Shown here in pieces: positions 1-7,469 of a stretch of DNA of 64,000 bases. The DNA is from G963663315 sp963665165 (GTDB taxonomy: Bacteria > Pseudomonadota > Gammaproteobacteria > Arenicellales > Poriferihabitantaceae). The stretch lies in contig OY761989.1 of the NCBI GenBank assembly GCA_963665165.1, positions 1,364,001 to 1,428,000 of the forward strand, read 5' to 3'. The translations under genes were made by a program, and so were the position numbers. The notes beneath the pieces were generated by a model. The model was not told the DNA's origin. It worked only from the letters and a program-made list of their open reading frames with translations, and did not search any database. Within the stretch, counting starts at the first letter, position 1, and the number at the start of each line of letters is the position of its first letter.

Positions 1-648
1 ATCGTGGAGAAAATCATGAATAACTTCGGTACCGCCGCGGCGCAGCAAAGCCCGAAAGGTTACCCGGGTCATAACGAAGCGCTGCAACCTCGCTATGATC
101 TTGAAAAAGCCCGCGCGTGGATGGCCGAGGCCGGATATGCGGGTGGTTTCGACGCAACGATGATGGCGCCCGACAACCGCTATGTGAATGACGCCAAAAT
201 AGCGGAAGCGGTTGCCGGTATGCTCTCGAAAATCAATATCCGGGTGGATCTGACAACGATGCCAAAAGTCCGGTATTGGCCCAGCTTTGACGAACGCGCC
301 GCCGATATCATGATGATCGGGTGGGATACGCCTACCAAGGACTCGGCTAATTTCTCGGAATTCCTGATGATGACACCGGATCCCGCGACCGGCTATGGCC
401 AGTACAACAGTGGCAATTACTCCAATACCGAAGTGGACCGGCTGGTACTGGACAGCGCAAAACAGACCGACGCCTCCAAACGGGCGGAAATGCTGCAACG
501 GGTTGAACAGATCCTCCATGATGAAGCGGCCTTTGTGCCGTTGCATTGGCAGGACCGGGCATGGGCAGCGAGGAAGGGCGTCCATATCGACCGTGTTGTC
601 AACGTAATGAACCTGCCTTACCTGGGCGACCTGGTCATGGATCGATAA
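1..648 (+). CDS. Peptide-type ABC transporter solute-binding protein (family 5), C-terminal part
   Basis: The reading frame is open from base 1, so the gene starts left of the window and only the last ~215 residues are seen. This is the C-terminal lobe of a DppA/OppA-like periplasmic binding protein: the alternating pattern around YDLEKARAWMAEAGY and the later QYNSGNYSN-EVDRLV and the closing LHWQDRAW region are typical of the family. It would deliver peptides or similar solutes to an inner-membrane ABC permease. It is convergent with the oppF-like gene at 703-1716, whose own operon carries a second, separate binding protein (4575-6203). Ligand unknown. Confidence 0.85.
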   Translation: MVEKIMNNFGTAAAQQSPKGYPGHNEALQPRYDLEKARAWMAEAGYAGGFDATMMAPDNRYVNDAKIAEAVAGMLSKINIRVDLTTMPKVRYWPSFDERAADIMMIGWDTPTKDSANFSEFLMMTPDPATGYGQYNSGNYSNTEVDRLVLDSAKQTDASKRAEMLQRVEQILHDEAAFVPLHWQDRAWAARKGVHIDRVVNVMNLPYLGDLVMDR

Positions 649-702
649 AGTCTTCCGGCCCGGTCCTGCAGCCGTCCCCGGAATCTTGCGGTACGTCTGG
701 AA

Positions 703-1716
703 TCATTGGATGTCCTGGCAGGAATTCCGTTTTGCCTGTCCGTGATATGGGCATGCGACCTGGTGGTTGGCTGCAACGGTCTCAAGCGCCGGACGGCGAC
801 GGGTGCAGTCCCCTTGTGCCTGTGGGCATCGGCTGGCAAACGCACAGCCGGCGGGTGGATCGAACGGAGACGGAAGGTTACCCTGGAGGATGGGCCGGGA
901 GCGCGCCCTTTCCACTGCCGGGTCAGGAACCGGAACCGAAGAGATCAGCGCCCGGGTATATGGGTGCAGGGGTTTGGCGATCAGTTGCGGAGTGTCTGCG
1001 AGTTCCATCATTCGCCCCAGGTACATGACCAGGGTGCGGTTTGAAATGGCCCTGACCACGCTCAGATCATGGCTGATCACGATCAGCGCCAGCCCGAAGT
1101 CCCGCTGAAGGTCTCGCAGCAGGTTGATTACTTGTGCCCGCACGGATACATCCAGCGCGGCAACCGGCTCGTCGCAGATGACGAGACGCGGTTTCAGGAC
1201 AAGGGCGCGGGCGATTCCGATACGCTGGCACTGGCCGCCCGAGAATTCATGCGGATAGCGGTTTGCCAGATTGGGCAGGAGTCCGACCCGTTCCATGATC
1301 TTGCCGACGCGGGCGCGGACCCCCGCTTTTGAAACATCCGGGTTGTGTGTACGCAACGGTTCGGCAATGATCCGTCCTACGGTCATGCGCGGATTCAGCG
1401 CCGCGACCGGGTTCTGGAAGATCATCGGCATATCCCGGCGAACTTCGCGCCGTGAACGGCGGTCCATCCGGGCCAGATCGGCGCCGTCCCACAATACCCG
1501 TCCGGCGCGGACCGGAACCGTGCCGACAATGGCCCGGGCCAGCGTGGTTTTGCCGGAGCCGCTTTCACCGACGATGCCCAGAGTTTCCTGTTTGCCGAGA
1601 GAGAAAGAGATTTCGTCGACGGCGGCCAGGGTTCGTGACGGTGTCCACGGCCAGTGATTGCGGACGGGTACCTCGAAGTTCACCGCCAGATTTTCAACTG
1701 TCAGCAACGTGGTCAT
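703..1716 (-). CDS. oppF: Oligopeptide/dipeptide ABC transporter ATP-binding protein (OppF/DppF type)
   Basis: Second ATPase of a peptide ABC importer, about 337 residues from the ATG at 1716. That ATG overlaps the TGA of the upstream oppD by four bases (ATGA), which is why I prefer it to the upstream in-frame start at 1818. Visible motifs are Walker A GESGSGKTT, signature FSGGQCQR (Cys where LSGGQ-Q-R is usual), Walker B LVICDEP and the H-loop ISHD. The C-terminal oligopeptide-transporter extension carries the cysteine-containing CAFASRCPQA motif expected of Opp/Dpp ATPases. Last gene of the minus-strand operon. Substrate cannot be assigned from sequence. Confidence 0.93.
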   Translation of the reverse strand: MTTLLTVENLAVNFEVPVRNHWPWTPSRTLAAVDEISFSLGKQETLGIVGESGSGKTTLARAIVGTVPVRAGRVLWDGADLARMDRRSRREVRRDMPMIFQNPVAALNPRMTVGRIIAEPLRTHNPDVSKAGVRARVGKIMERVGLLPNLANRYPHEFSGGQCQRIGIARALVLKPRLVICDEPVAALDVSVRAQVINLLRDLQRDFGLALIVISHDLSVVRAISNRTLVMYLGRMMELADTPQLIAKPLHPYTRALISSVPVPDPAVERARSRPILQGNLPSPFDPPAGCAFASRCPQAQGDCTRRRPALETVAANHQVACPYHGQAKRNSCQDIQ

Positions 1717-2690
1717 GGAGACGCTGACGGGAAGTCGATATGGCAGGCCCGTTTTCGTTTCCCGGTTGCCCGGAGAAGCGGCCGGTGGCCGGCGCATTCC
1801 GGCAAACGGGCCGGGCACCGGGGTTGAAACGGACAGCCGGCGGGCAGGGAACGCATGTCGGGAGGTTCGCCGTCGATCACGCGCAATTCCCCGCGCTGGC
1901 TGGAATCATCGTCAAGACGTAAAATGGTGTCCAGCAGGGCGGACGTATAGGGGTGGGCGGGCGTTTCGATAATCGCGTCCGTTGGTCCGTATTCCATGAT
2001 CTGGCCGCCGTACATCACCATGATCCGGTCACTCATGCCGGCAACCAGCCCCAGGTCATGGGTGATCAGGATGATGGTGGTGCCGAATTGATCCCGGATG
2101 TCCTTCAACAGGTCGACGATCCGGGACTGCACGGTGACGTCAAGCGCGGTGGTCGGTTCGTCGGCAATCAGAATCCGGGGGCGGCACAGGAGTGACATGG
2201 CGATCATGATTCTCTGGCGCATGCCGCCCGAAAATTCGTGCGGAAACATGCCGATTCGCTGTCGGGCATCCGGTATCTGCACCGCGTCCAGCATGCGGAT
2301 GGACTGATCCAGCGCGGCGCGTTTTGACAGGTTTTCATGCAGCATCAGTACTTCGGTCATCTGCTCGGAAATTCGCATGTAGGGATTCAGGGAAGTCATT
2401 GGATTCTGGAAGACGATCGAGATTTCGGCGGCCCGGATGCCGGCCAGTTCCGGTTCCCGCATCGTGAGTATCTCCCGGCCGTCAAACTTCACCGAGCCGC
2501 TCGCCGTTGCCTGATGCGGAAGCAGTCCCATGATCGAGAATGCGGTCTGGCTTTTGCCGGAGCCGCTTTCACCTGTAATGGCCAGAATCTCTCCGCACTC
2601 GACATCGAAACTGACTCCGTTGACCGCATGTACCGGGCCGTCTCCGGTTGCGAAGGTCACTTCCAGGTTGCGAACCTGCAGCAGGCTCAC
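1713..2690 (-). CDS. oppD: Oligopeptide/dipeptide ABC transporter ATP-binding protein (OppD/DppD type)
   Basis: First ATPase of the pair, 325 residues. Walker A GESGSGKS lies at residues 40-47, followed by signature FSGGMRQR, Walker B ILIADEP and ITHD. The C-terminal CPFQPRCPA segment is the oligopeptide-transporter extension. Translation starts at a GTG whose bases overlap the TGA of oppC (GTGA), and the gene ends in an ATGA overlap with oppF, so the three are translationally coupled. It should pair with the oppF product on the cytoplasmic face of the OppBC permease. Confidence 0.94.
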   Translation of the reverse strand: MSLLQVRNLEVTFATGDGPVHAVNGVSFDVECGEILAITGESGSGKSQTAFSIMGLLPHQATASGSVKFDGREILTMREPELAGIRAAEISIVFQNPMTSLNPYMRISEQMTEVLMLHENLSKRAALDQSIRMLDAVQIPDARQRIGMFPHEFSGGMRQRIMIAMSLLCRPRILIADEPTTALDVTVQSRIVDLLKDIRDQFGTTIILITHDLGLVAGMSDRIMVMYGGQIMEYGPTDAIIETPAHPYTSALLDTILRLDDDSSQRGELRVIDGEPPDMRSLPAGCPFQPRCPARLPECAGHRPLLRATGKRKRACHIDFPSASP

Positions 2691-3613
2691 CGGCCGCTGT
2701 CCTTCGGGTCGAGCGCGTCACGCAATCCATCCCCCAGAAAGAAGAACCCGGAGAGTGTGACGATGAAGAAAAACAGCGGGAACGCGAGTTGCCAGAGTGT
2801 GCCGTACTGCATCTGTGACGCGCCGCCGCTGATCAATGCGCCAAGCGAGGTATCGGGTTCCTGTACGCCGAGTCCCAGAAAGCTGATGAAACTTTCGTAG
2901 ATGATCATGTTCGGAACCAGCAGGGTGGCATAAACGATGGCAATTCCGAGGAGATTCGGGATGATATGGCGCAGGATGACGGCGGCGGGCGAGACCCCCA
3001 TGATGACCGCGTTTTCGACAAATTCCAGATTCCTGATGTTGAGCGTCTGACCGCGTACGATGCGGGCCATGTCCAGCCAGGAAACCAGTCCGATGGCAAC
3101 GAATAAAAGGATGATGGAACGACCGAAGACCACCAGCATCAGGATCAGCACGAACATATACGGAATCGACATCAGGATGTCAACGATCCGCATCATGACG
3201 CTGTCGATCCTGCCGCCAAAGTAGCCTGCCACGGTGCCGTAGAGTGTGCCGACGACGACTGCGATCAAAGCGCCGATAATGCCCACCATCAGTGATACCC
3301 GCGCCCCCATGGCGGTGCGCACGAACAGATCCCGCCCGAGTTCATCGGTGCCAAACCAGTGTCCGGTCGTAAACGAGGGGCTGCCGGCTGCCTGGACGTT
3401 ACCAAGGACAGTCCAGTCAATCGCCTGGTATGACCAGATCGACAGCCAGGGAGCGGCGACGGCAAACAATCCGACCAGCAACAGGGCCAGAAGACTGGCT
3501 ACGGAGGCGCGATTGCGAAAAAACCGGGTACGGGCATCCTGCCACAGTGAACGTCCGGTTACGCCTGCCGATACATCGGGGGCGTCGATTCGTATCCGGG
3601 TCGTCAGGTTCAT
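2687..3613 (-). CDS. oppC: Peptide ABC transporter permease (OppC/DppC type)
   Basis: Inner-membrane permease of 308 residues with the hydrophilic N-terminal extension and the first membrane span (about residues 38-58) typical of OppC. The BPD_transp_1 core follows, and the EAA-like coupling segment ENAVIMGVSPAAVILRHIIPN contacts the ATPases. A strong ribosome binding site (GGGGGAT) precedes the ATG. It lies 19 bases after oppB and overlaps oppD by four bases. It forms the heterodimeric channel with OppB. Confidence 0.94.
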   Translation of the reverse strand: MNLTTRIRIDAPDVSAGVTGRSLWQDARTRFFRNRASVASLLALLLVGLFAVAAPWLSIWSYQAIDWTVLGNVQAAGSPSFTTGHWFGTDELGRDLFVRTAMGARVSLMVGIIGALIAVVVGTLYGTVAGYFGGRIDSVMMRIVDILMSIPYMFVLILMLVVFGRSIILLFVAIGLVSWLDMARIVRGQTLNIRNLEFVENAVIMGVSPAAVILRHIIPNLLGIAIVYATLLVPNMIIYESFISFLGLGVQEPDTSLGALISGGASQMQYGTLWQLAFPLFFFIVTLSGFFFLGDGLRDALDPKDSGR

Positions 3614-3632
3614 CGTATCCCCCGGTCCGGAT

Positions 3633-4556
3633 TCAATAGCGGATCCTGGGATCGATCAATGCGTAGGCCACATCCGCCAGCAGGTTGAACAGCACCGTCA
3701 ACGCGCCGGCGAGGATCGTGATCCCCATGATCAATGAATAATCCCGGTTGATGGCGGCATTGACGAAATACTGTCCGATGCCACCGGTTGAGAAATACAT
3801 GTCGATCACCACAGAGCCGGTGATCATGCCGACAAAGGTCGGGCTGAGGTAGGAAATGACCGGCAGCATGGCCGGTTTCAGGGCATGACCCAGGATCACC
3901 CGGCGCCGCGGCAGGCCCTTGGCGCGTGCAGTGAGAATGAAATCGGAATTCAGGGTTTCAAGCATGGATGACCGGGTTATCCGTGCGATGGATGCCATGA
4001 AGCTGGTCGAAAGGGCGATCACCGGCATGATCAGATAAGGGAGTTGTCCTCCCTGCCAGCCGCCGCCCGGCAGCCAGCCAAGCCAGAGGGTGAATACCAG
4101 CACCAGGATCGGCGCCATTACGAAATTGGGCAGCACCTGTGCGCCGATGGATACGCCGACTGCCAGGTAATCGAGCCAGGAGTTCTGGTGGACAGCCGCG
4201 GTCACGCCAAGCAACGTTCCCGCAACGACGCTGACGACAAAAGCGAGGAAGCCGTAGGTCAGAGTCACAGGAAAGCCCTGTGCGATGATGTCGTTGACCG
4301 TGCGATCCTTGTAGATAAAGGAAGGGCCGAAGTCGAAGTCGGTTACGATGCCCCGGATATAATTGAAAACCTGCTGGAAAAAAGGGCGGTCAAGACCATA
4401 TCTGGCTTCGATGTTGGCGAGGACTTCCGGCGGTAACGGGCGTTCGCCGACGAAAGGACTGCCGGGGGCGGCATACATCAGCAGGAACGAAAAAACGATC
4501 AGGATCAGGATTGTCGGAACTGCGACCAGGACCCGCCGCAAAATAAAGGAGGCCAT
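3633..4556 (-). CDS. oppB: Peptide ABC transporter permease (OppB/DppB type)
   Basis: Inner-membrane permease of 307 residues. It begins with the classic OppB N-terminus (MASFILRRVLVAVPTILIL), has a periplasmic segment, then five more membrane spans and the EAA-type loop TARAKGLPRRRVILGHALKPA. It starts 18 bases after the oppA stop, fitting a single lrp-oppABCDF transcript. Partner of OppC. Substrate class (peptide rather than nickel or sugar) is inferred from overall family resemblance only. Confidence 0.94.
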   Translation of the reverse strand: MASFILRRVLVAVPTILILIVFSFLLMYAAPGSPFVGERPLPPEVLANIEARYGLDRPFFQQVFNYIRGIVTDFDFGPSFIYKDRTVNDIIAQGFPVTLTYGFLAFVVSVVAGTLLGVTAAVHQNSWLDYLAVGVSIGAQVLPNFVMAPILVLVFTLWLGWLPGGGWQGGQLPYLIMPVIALSTSFMASIARITRSSMLETLNSDFILTARAKGLPRRRVILGHALKPAMLPVISYLSPTFVGMITGSVVIDMYFSTGGIGQYFVNAAINRDYSLIMGITILAGALTVLFNLLADVAYALIDPRIRY

Positions 4557-4574
4557 GGTTTTACCGGCTTCGGA

Positions 4575-6203
4575 TCAATTCGCGGATCGCCAGAGATCTT
4601 TGGAATACCAGTTCTGCTGGACGTTCCCGTACGGCCAGCCCTTGATATCGGACTTGAGCATGAAGACGCTGGTATAGTGGTAGATCGGGATGATTGCCAT
4701 GTCATCGGCGATGATTGTCTCCACCTTGTAGTAGCTGGGTTTCGGGTCGGCCAGCGTTTTTGATTCCCGCATCAACGAGTCGACCTGCGCATTGGAATAT
4801 CGGCCGTCGTTGGCGCCGGATGTGCTGGTCAGCAGGTCCAGGAAGGTCGAGGCTTCGTTGTAATCACCGCACCAGCCTGCCCGCGCCAGATCGAACTGCT
4901 GGTTGTCACGGATGTCGAGGTAGGTTTTCCACTCGTAGTTGACGAGTTCGATTTCAACCCCGAGCTTCTGTTTCCACATTTGCGCGGCAACGGTGGCAAT
5001 CTGTTTGTGTGATTCGGAAGTGTTATAGATCAATTTCAGGTTCAACGGGGCGTCATCGCCATACCCGGCCTCGGCGATCAATCTCCTGGCTTCATGGTCC
5101 CGTTCAGCCTGGGTCAGGGTTCCATATGCGATTACCGGAGTTTCGAATCCGGCAGTGGCCCTGTGGGTAAAGTTATATGCGGGATATTGCCCGCCCTTGA
5201 GTACGGAATTGACCAGAATATCCCTGTCCAGCGACCAGGATAACGCTTTTCTGACCCGGACATCCGCCAGAGCCGGGTGTGCGCTTCCGGTATGGTTGAT
5301 AATGAAATAATAGGTACACAGAAGCGGGGCGGAGGTGGTTTCACCGGGGTATTGATCCTTGAGGTTCGGGTATTGGCCAGCGGGCACGGCTGTCCGGTCC
5401 AGTTCACCGGCCAGATACCGTGTCAATGCCTGGTTTTCATCATTGATCACCTTGCCGGTCACTTTCTCGATGATCGTCGCCTGGTTGTTCCAGTACATCG
5501 GGTTGCGCTGGCGTGAGTGGTATTCATTCGGCACATGCTCAGTCAGTACATAAGCCCCGTTCGAAACCAGGTTGCCGGGTCGGGTCCAGCCCGGTCCGTG
5601 AGTCTCGATAGTGGGCCGATGTACCGGGAAAAAGGTCGCATAAGTCGTCATTTCCGGGAAATAGGGCAGTGGTTTTTCAAGCCGCACTTCCAGTGTATAG
5701 TCATCCAGCGCCTTCACGCCGAGTTCAGACGGCGGCTTTTCCCCGGCAATGATCTTCGACGCGTTCACGATTGTGCTCAACTCGACATACCATGCATAGG
5801 GTGAGGCCGTAGCCGGATCGACCGCCCGCCGCCAGGCATACACAAAGTCACCGGCGGTTACCGGGTCGCCGTTCGACCATTTCGCGTTCTCGCGAAGATG
5901 GAAAGTCCAGGTGCGGTTCAGGTCCGTCCCGGTGAATCGCTCAGCGACTCCCGGCGCCAGACTGCCTTCGGAATCCTGGGTCAACAACCCTTCGAACAGG
6001 TCACGCAGGACATCGAAACCCGCTGAGTCCTCGTTCAATTGCGGGTCAAGGGTCGGCACTTCGTCAAGCAGACGATAGGTGAAGGTCTGGTTATCCGGGA
6101 GCGGTTCGCCGGTAACCGGGTCGGATGCCGCCGCGTGGACCATACTCCCGCCGGAAAGGATAAGAACCGGCACGATCAGGATGGTTGCGATTTTCAGTTT
6201 CAT
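4575..6203 (-). CDS. oppA: Periplasmic peptide-binding protein (OppA/SBP family 5)
   Basis: Solute receptor of the adjacent Opp-type importer, about 542 residues from ATG 6203. I reject the longer frame from 6308 because it lacks a signal sequence and overlaps the preceding regulator. Residues 1-26 form a Sec signal peptide ending near HAAAS, with no lipobox cysteine, so the protein is soluble in the periplasm. The mature part carries the family signature region (LDPQLNEDSAGFDVLRDLFEGL) and the OppA-like arrangement of domains; the closing SVFMLKSDIKGWPYGNVQQNW segment resembles oligopeptide receptors. Only 34 bases separate it from the Lrp-type regulator gene, suggesting co-transcription. 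Confidence 0.93.
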   Translation of the reverse strand: MKLKIATILIVPVLILSGGSMVHAAASDPVTGEPLPDNQTFTYRLLDEVPTLDPQLNEDSAGFDVLRDLFEGLLTQDSEGSLAPGVAERFTGTDLNRTWTFHLRENAKWSNGDPVTAGDFVYAWRRAVDPATASPYAWYVELSTIVNASKIIAGEKPPSELGVKALDDYTLEVRLEKPLPYFPEMTTYATFFPVHRPTIETHGPGWTRPGNLVSNGAYVLTEHVPNEYHSRQRNPMYWNNQATIIEKVTGKVINDENQALTRYLAGELDRTAVPAGQYPNLKDQYPGETTSAPLLCTYYFIINHTGSAHPALADVRVRKALSWSLDRDILVNSVLKGGQYPAYNFTHRATAGFETPVIAYGTLTQAERDHEARRLIAEAGYGDDAPLNLKLIYNTSESHKQIATVAAQMWKQKLGVEIELVNYEWKTYLDIRDNQQFDLARAGWCGDYNEASTFLDLLTSTSGANDGRYSNAQVDSLMRESKTLADPKPSYYKVETIIADDMAIIPIYHYTSVFMLKSDIKGWPYGNVQQNWYSKDLWRSAN

Positions 6204-6237
6204 CGGTTCTGTCAGCAGAGGTTGTTCTGTTCTTCGC

Positions 6238-6696
6238 CTAGAGGCTGTGCAGGGGGATTGCGGTGGTATATTTGATTTGCTCCATCGCGAAATTCGAGCT
6301 GACGTCATTGATGTCCACCTGCTCGATCAACCGTTGATAAAACCGGTCGTAGGCTTTCATGTCGGTGACAACCACACGCATCAGGTAATCCACTTCACCA
6401 CTCATACGATAGAATTCAACCACTTCCGACATATTGTTCACTACCTTTGAAAACTTTCTGAACCAGGCGGCGTTATGCTGGTTGGTGCGGATGGATACAA
6501 ATACATCCATGTTCCGGTCCAGTTTTTCCCGATTGAGCAAGGCCACCCTCTTGCCGATAACGCCGGAATTCTCCAGAATCTGTATCCGTCGCCAGCAAGG
6601 TGTTTTACTCAGGTTCACCTTCTCGGAAATTTCCGCCGTTGTCATGCTTGCGTCATGCTGCAAACAATCCAGGATTTTCATGTCTATCTGGTCCAC
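6238..6696 (-). CDS. Lrp/AsnC-family transcriptional regulator
   Basis: A 152-residue regulator with an N-terminal winged helix-turn-helix (TTAEISEKVNLSKTPCWRRIQILENSGVI) and a C-terminal RAM ligand-sensing domain. I place the start at GTG 6696 because CAGGAGA lies about 8 bases upstream and the product then begins VDQIDMKIL, the usual Lrp start. The longer frame to 6756 adds an unrelated stretch. It is the first gene of the presumed lrp-oppABCDF unit, so it plausibly senses amino acids or peptides and controls their uptake. A palindromic AT-rich site at 6732-6756 upstream could be its operator. Ligand unknown. Confidence 0.93.
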   Translation of the reverse strand: MDQIDMKILDCLQHDASMTTAEISEKVNLSKTPCWRRIQILENSGVIGKRVALLNREKLDRNMDVFVSIRTNQHNAAWFRKFSKVVNNMSEVVEFYRMSGEVDYLMRVVVTDMKAYDRFYQRLIEQVDINDVSSNFAMEQIKYTTAIPLHSL

Positions 6697-6731
6697 GCCC
6701 TGATCTCCTGCCCTGATGGTTATGCAACATA

Positions 6732-6756
6732 TTGATATTAACACTAATTTCATCAA
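6732..6756. promoter_or_regulatory. Candidate Lrp-type operator
   Basis: A 25-base imperfect palindrome with arms TTGAT and ATCAA separated by a 15-base AT-rich centre. It lies between the Lrp-type gene (start 6696) and the tRNA promoter (-35 at 6768). Lrp-family dimers bind AT-rich dyads of this general length, so autoregulation is plausible, but the site is inferred from symmetry and position only. Confidence 0.3.
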
Positions 6757-6767
6757 AGTCCAGAATA

Positions 6768-6795
6768 TTGTAAAAGCGCGGAACAGTGCTATACT
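6768..6795 (+). promoter_or_regulatory. Sigma70-type promoter of the tRNA-Arg gene
   Basis: TTGTAA (6768-6773) and TATACT (6790-6795) are separated by 16 bases and lie 10 bases before the mature tRNA 5' end at 6806. Both the spacing and the match are good for a stable-RNA promoter. Confidence 0.6.
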
Positions 6796-6805
6796 CCAAC
6801 CTGAC

Positions 6806-7126
6806 GCCTTCGTAGCTCAGGGGATAGAGCGATCGCCTCCTGATTGCGGAGAATTGGGCACCGGTGCGGGAAACCCTCCGTGTGAATCTGCTCAAATTCG
6901 GTGAAACCTGCCCGACGTCGTCGGTGGCAATACCGAGCCAAGCCCGCTAACCCGGGAATGTGTAGAGACTTGACGGGCAGCGCCTTGGGTTCCCCATGGC
7001 GAAGATAAAGTCCAGACCACAAACTCCGTGACATCGCACGGTGTCGTTACGGTGATCACGGAGGTAGTGAAAGCTATAGTGGTATGAAGCGATAGGTCGC
7101 AGGTTCGAATCCTGCCGAGGGCGCCA
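6806..7126 (+). tRNA. tRNA-Arg(CCU), interrupted by a group I intron
   Basis: Two exons, 6806-6841 (36 nt) and 7087-7126 (40 nt), join into a 76-nt tRNA with encoded CCA. The acceptor stem GCCTTCG/CGAGGGC has a single G.U pair. The D stem is GCTC/GAGC. The anticodon stem ATCGC/GCGAT closes the loop CTCCTAA with anticodon CCU at positions 34-36. The variable loop is AGGTC, and the T arm is GCAGG-TTCGAAT-CCTGC. The intron sits exactly between U36 and A37. tRNA-Arg(CCU) reads AGG codons. Group I introns in tRNA-Arg(CCU) genes are known from alphaproteobacteria such as Agrobacterium. Transcribed from the promoter at 6768-6795. Confidence 0.95.
6842..7086 (+). ncRNA. Self-splicing group I intron (IC3-like) in tRNA-Arg(CCU)
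   Basis: A 245-nt intron with no ORF. Helices I can draw: P1, exon CCU plus GAUU (6839-6845) with AAUUGGG (6852-6858), giving the U6841.G6856 splice-site wobble; P3, 6888-6893 with 6975-6980; P4, CGGU 6899-6902 with ACCG 6932-6935. P5 contains a CCGAC/GUCGG hairpin (6912-6924). P6 is CCCG 6943-6946 with CGGG 6953-6956. P7 (guanosine site) is GACUU 6967-6971 with AAGUC 7008-7012. P8 is CGCC 6981-6984 with GGCG 6998-7001. P9 is an 8-bp stem, 7024-7031 with 7056-7063, followed by a GAAA-capped stem at 7065-7076. The last base is G7086 (omega G). The P, Q, R and S elements resemble the Anabaena tRNA-Leu and Azoarcus introns as I recall them. Confidence 0.93.
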
Positions 7127-7469
7127 GCCATTTGTCGTGAGTTTCCAGCCCGTTGCCGCGAAGGTTGCTGCGGTCAGGGATGTCACAGGCAAAGGCTTGT
7201 AATAGCCGTTATTTTGGAAATGGTGTACGGGGTTGTAAATTGCGGATTTGTTTTATAGACTACCCGTTATGAACAGGACAACTGCGAAATCAGGTTACTT
7301 TTCGGCAGCCGCAATGGCTGGCGATGCCGCTGCGTTGTCTCTTCTGCCTGCACGGCTACTGCGCCCGCTGGCGCATTAATACTTCCCCCTTATCCGTTGA
7401 TTACCCGAAGCCGCCTGCAAGGCGGAATCGGCGATGATAGTACAGACACCAGTCAAAACAGGCAAAAAA
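7127..7469 (+). promoter_or_regulatory. leuA upstream region with hairpin
   Basis: Stretch between the tRNA and leuA. Besides the candidate leader ORF it holds a hairpin at 7405-7431: CCGA/TCGG plus CCGCC/GGCGG around loop TGCAA with a two-base internal loop. The hairpin ends just before the ATG at 7434 and would bury the AAGGCGG that could serve that start. No T-tract follows, so it is not an intrinsic terminator. No convincing -35/-10 pair with normal spacing was found. Confidence 0.35.
7269..7379 (+). CDS. Candidate leuA leader peptide (leucine-rich, 36 codons)
   Basis: A short ORF starting at ATG 7269 encodes 36 residues, six of them leucine, all within the last 15 or so (LSLLPARLLRPL). 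It stops 90 bases before the likely leuA start. Leucine-rich leader peptides often control leu operons by attenuation. Against this, I see no clear ribosome binding site and no hairpin followed by a T-run downstream. Positional and compositional inference only. Confidence 0.3.
   Translation: MNRTTAKSGYFSAAAMAGDAAALSLLPARLLRPLAH

Noticed and set aside
6892..7192. Small minus-strand frames across the tRNA/intron region, one containing GALGRIRTCDLSLH-like residues
   Set aside because: This peptide is a well-known false translation of the antisense of tRNA T-arm sequences; the region is RNA, not protein coding, and holds no homing endonuclease.
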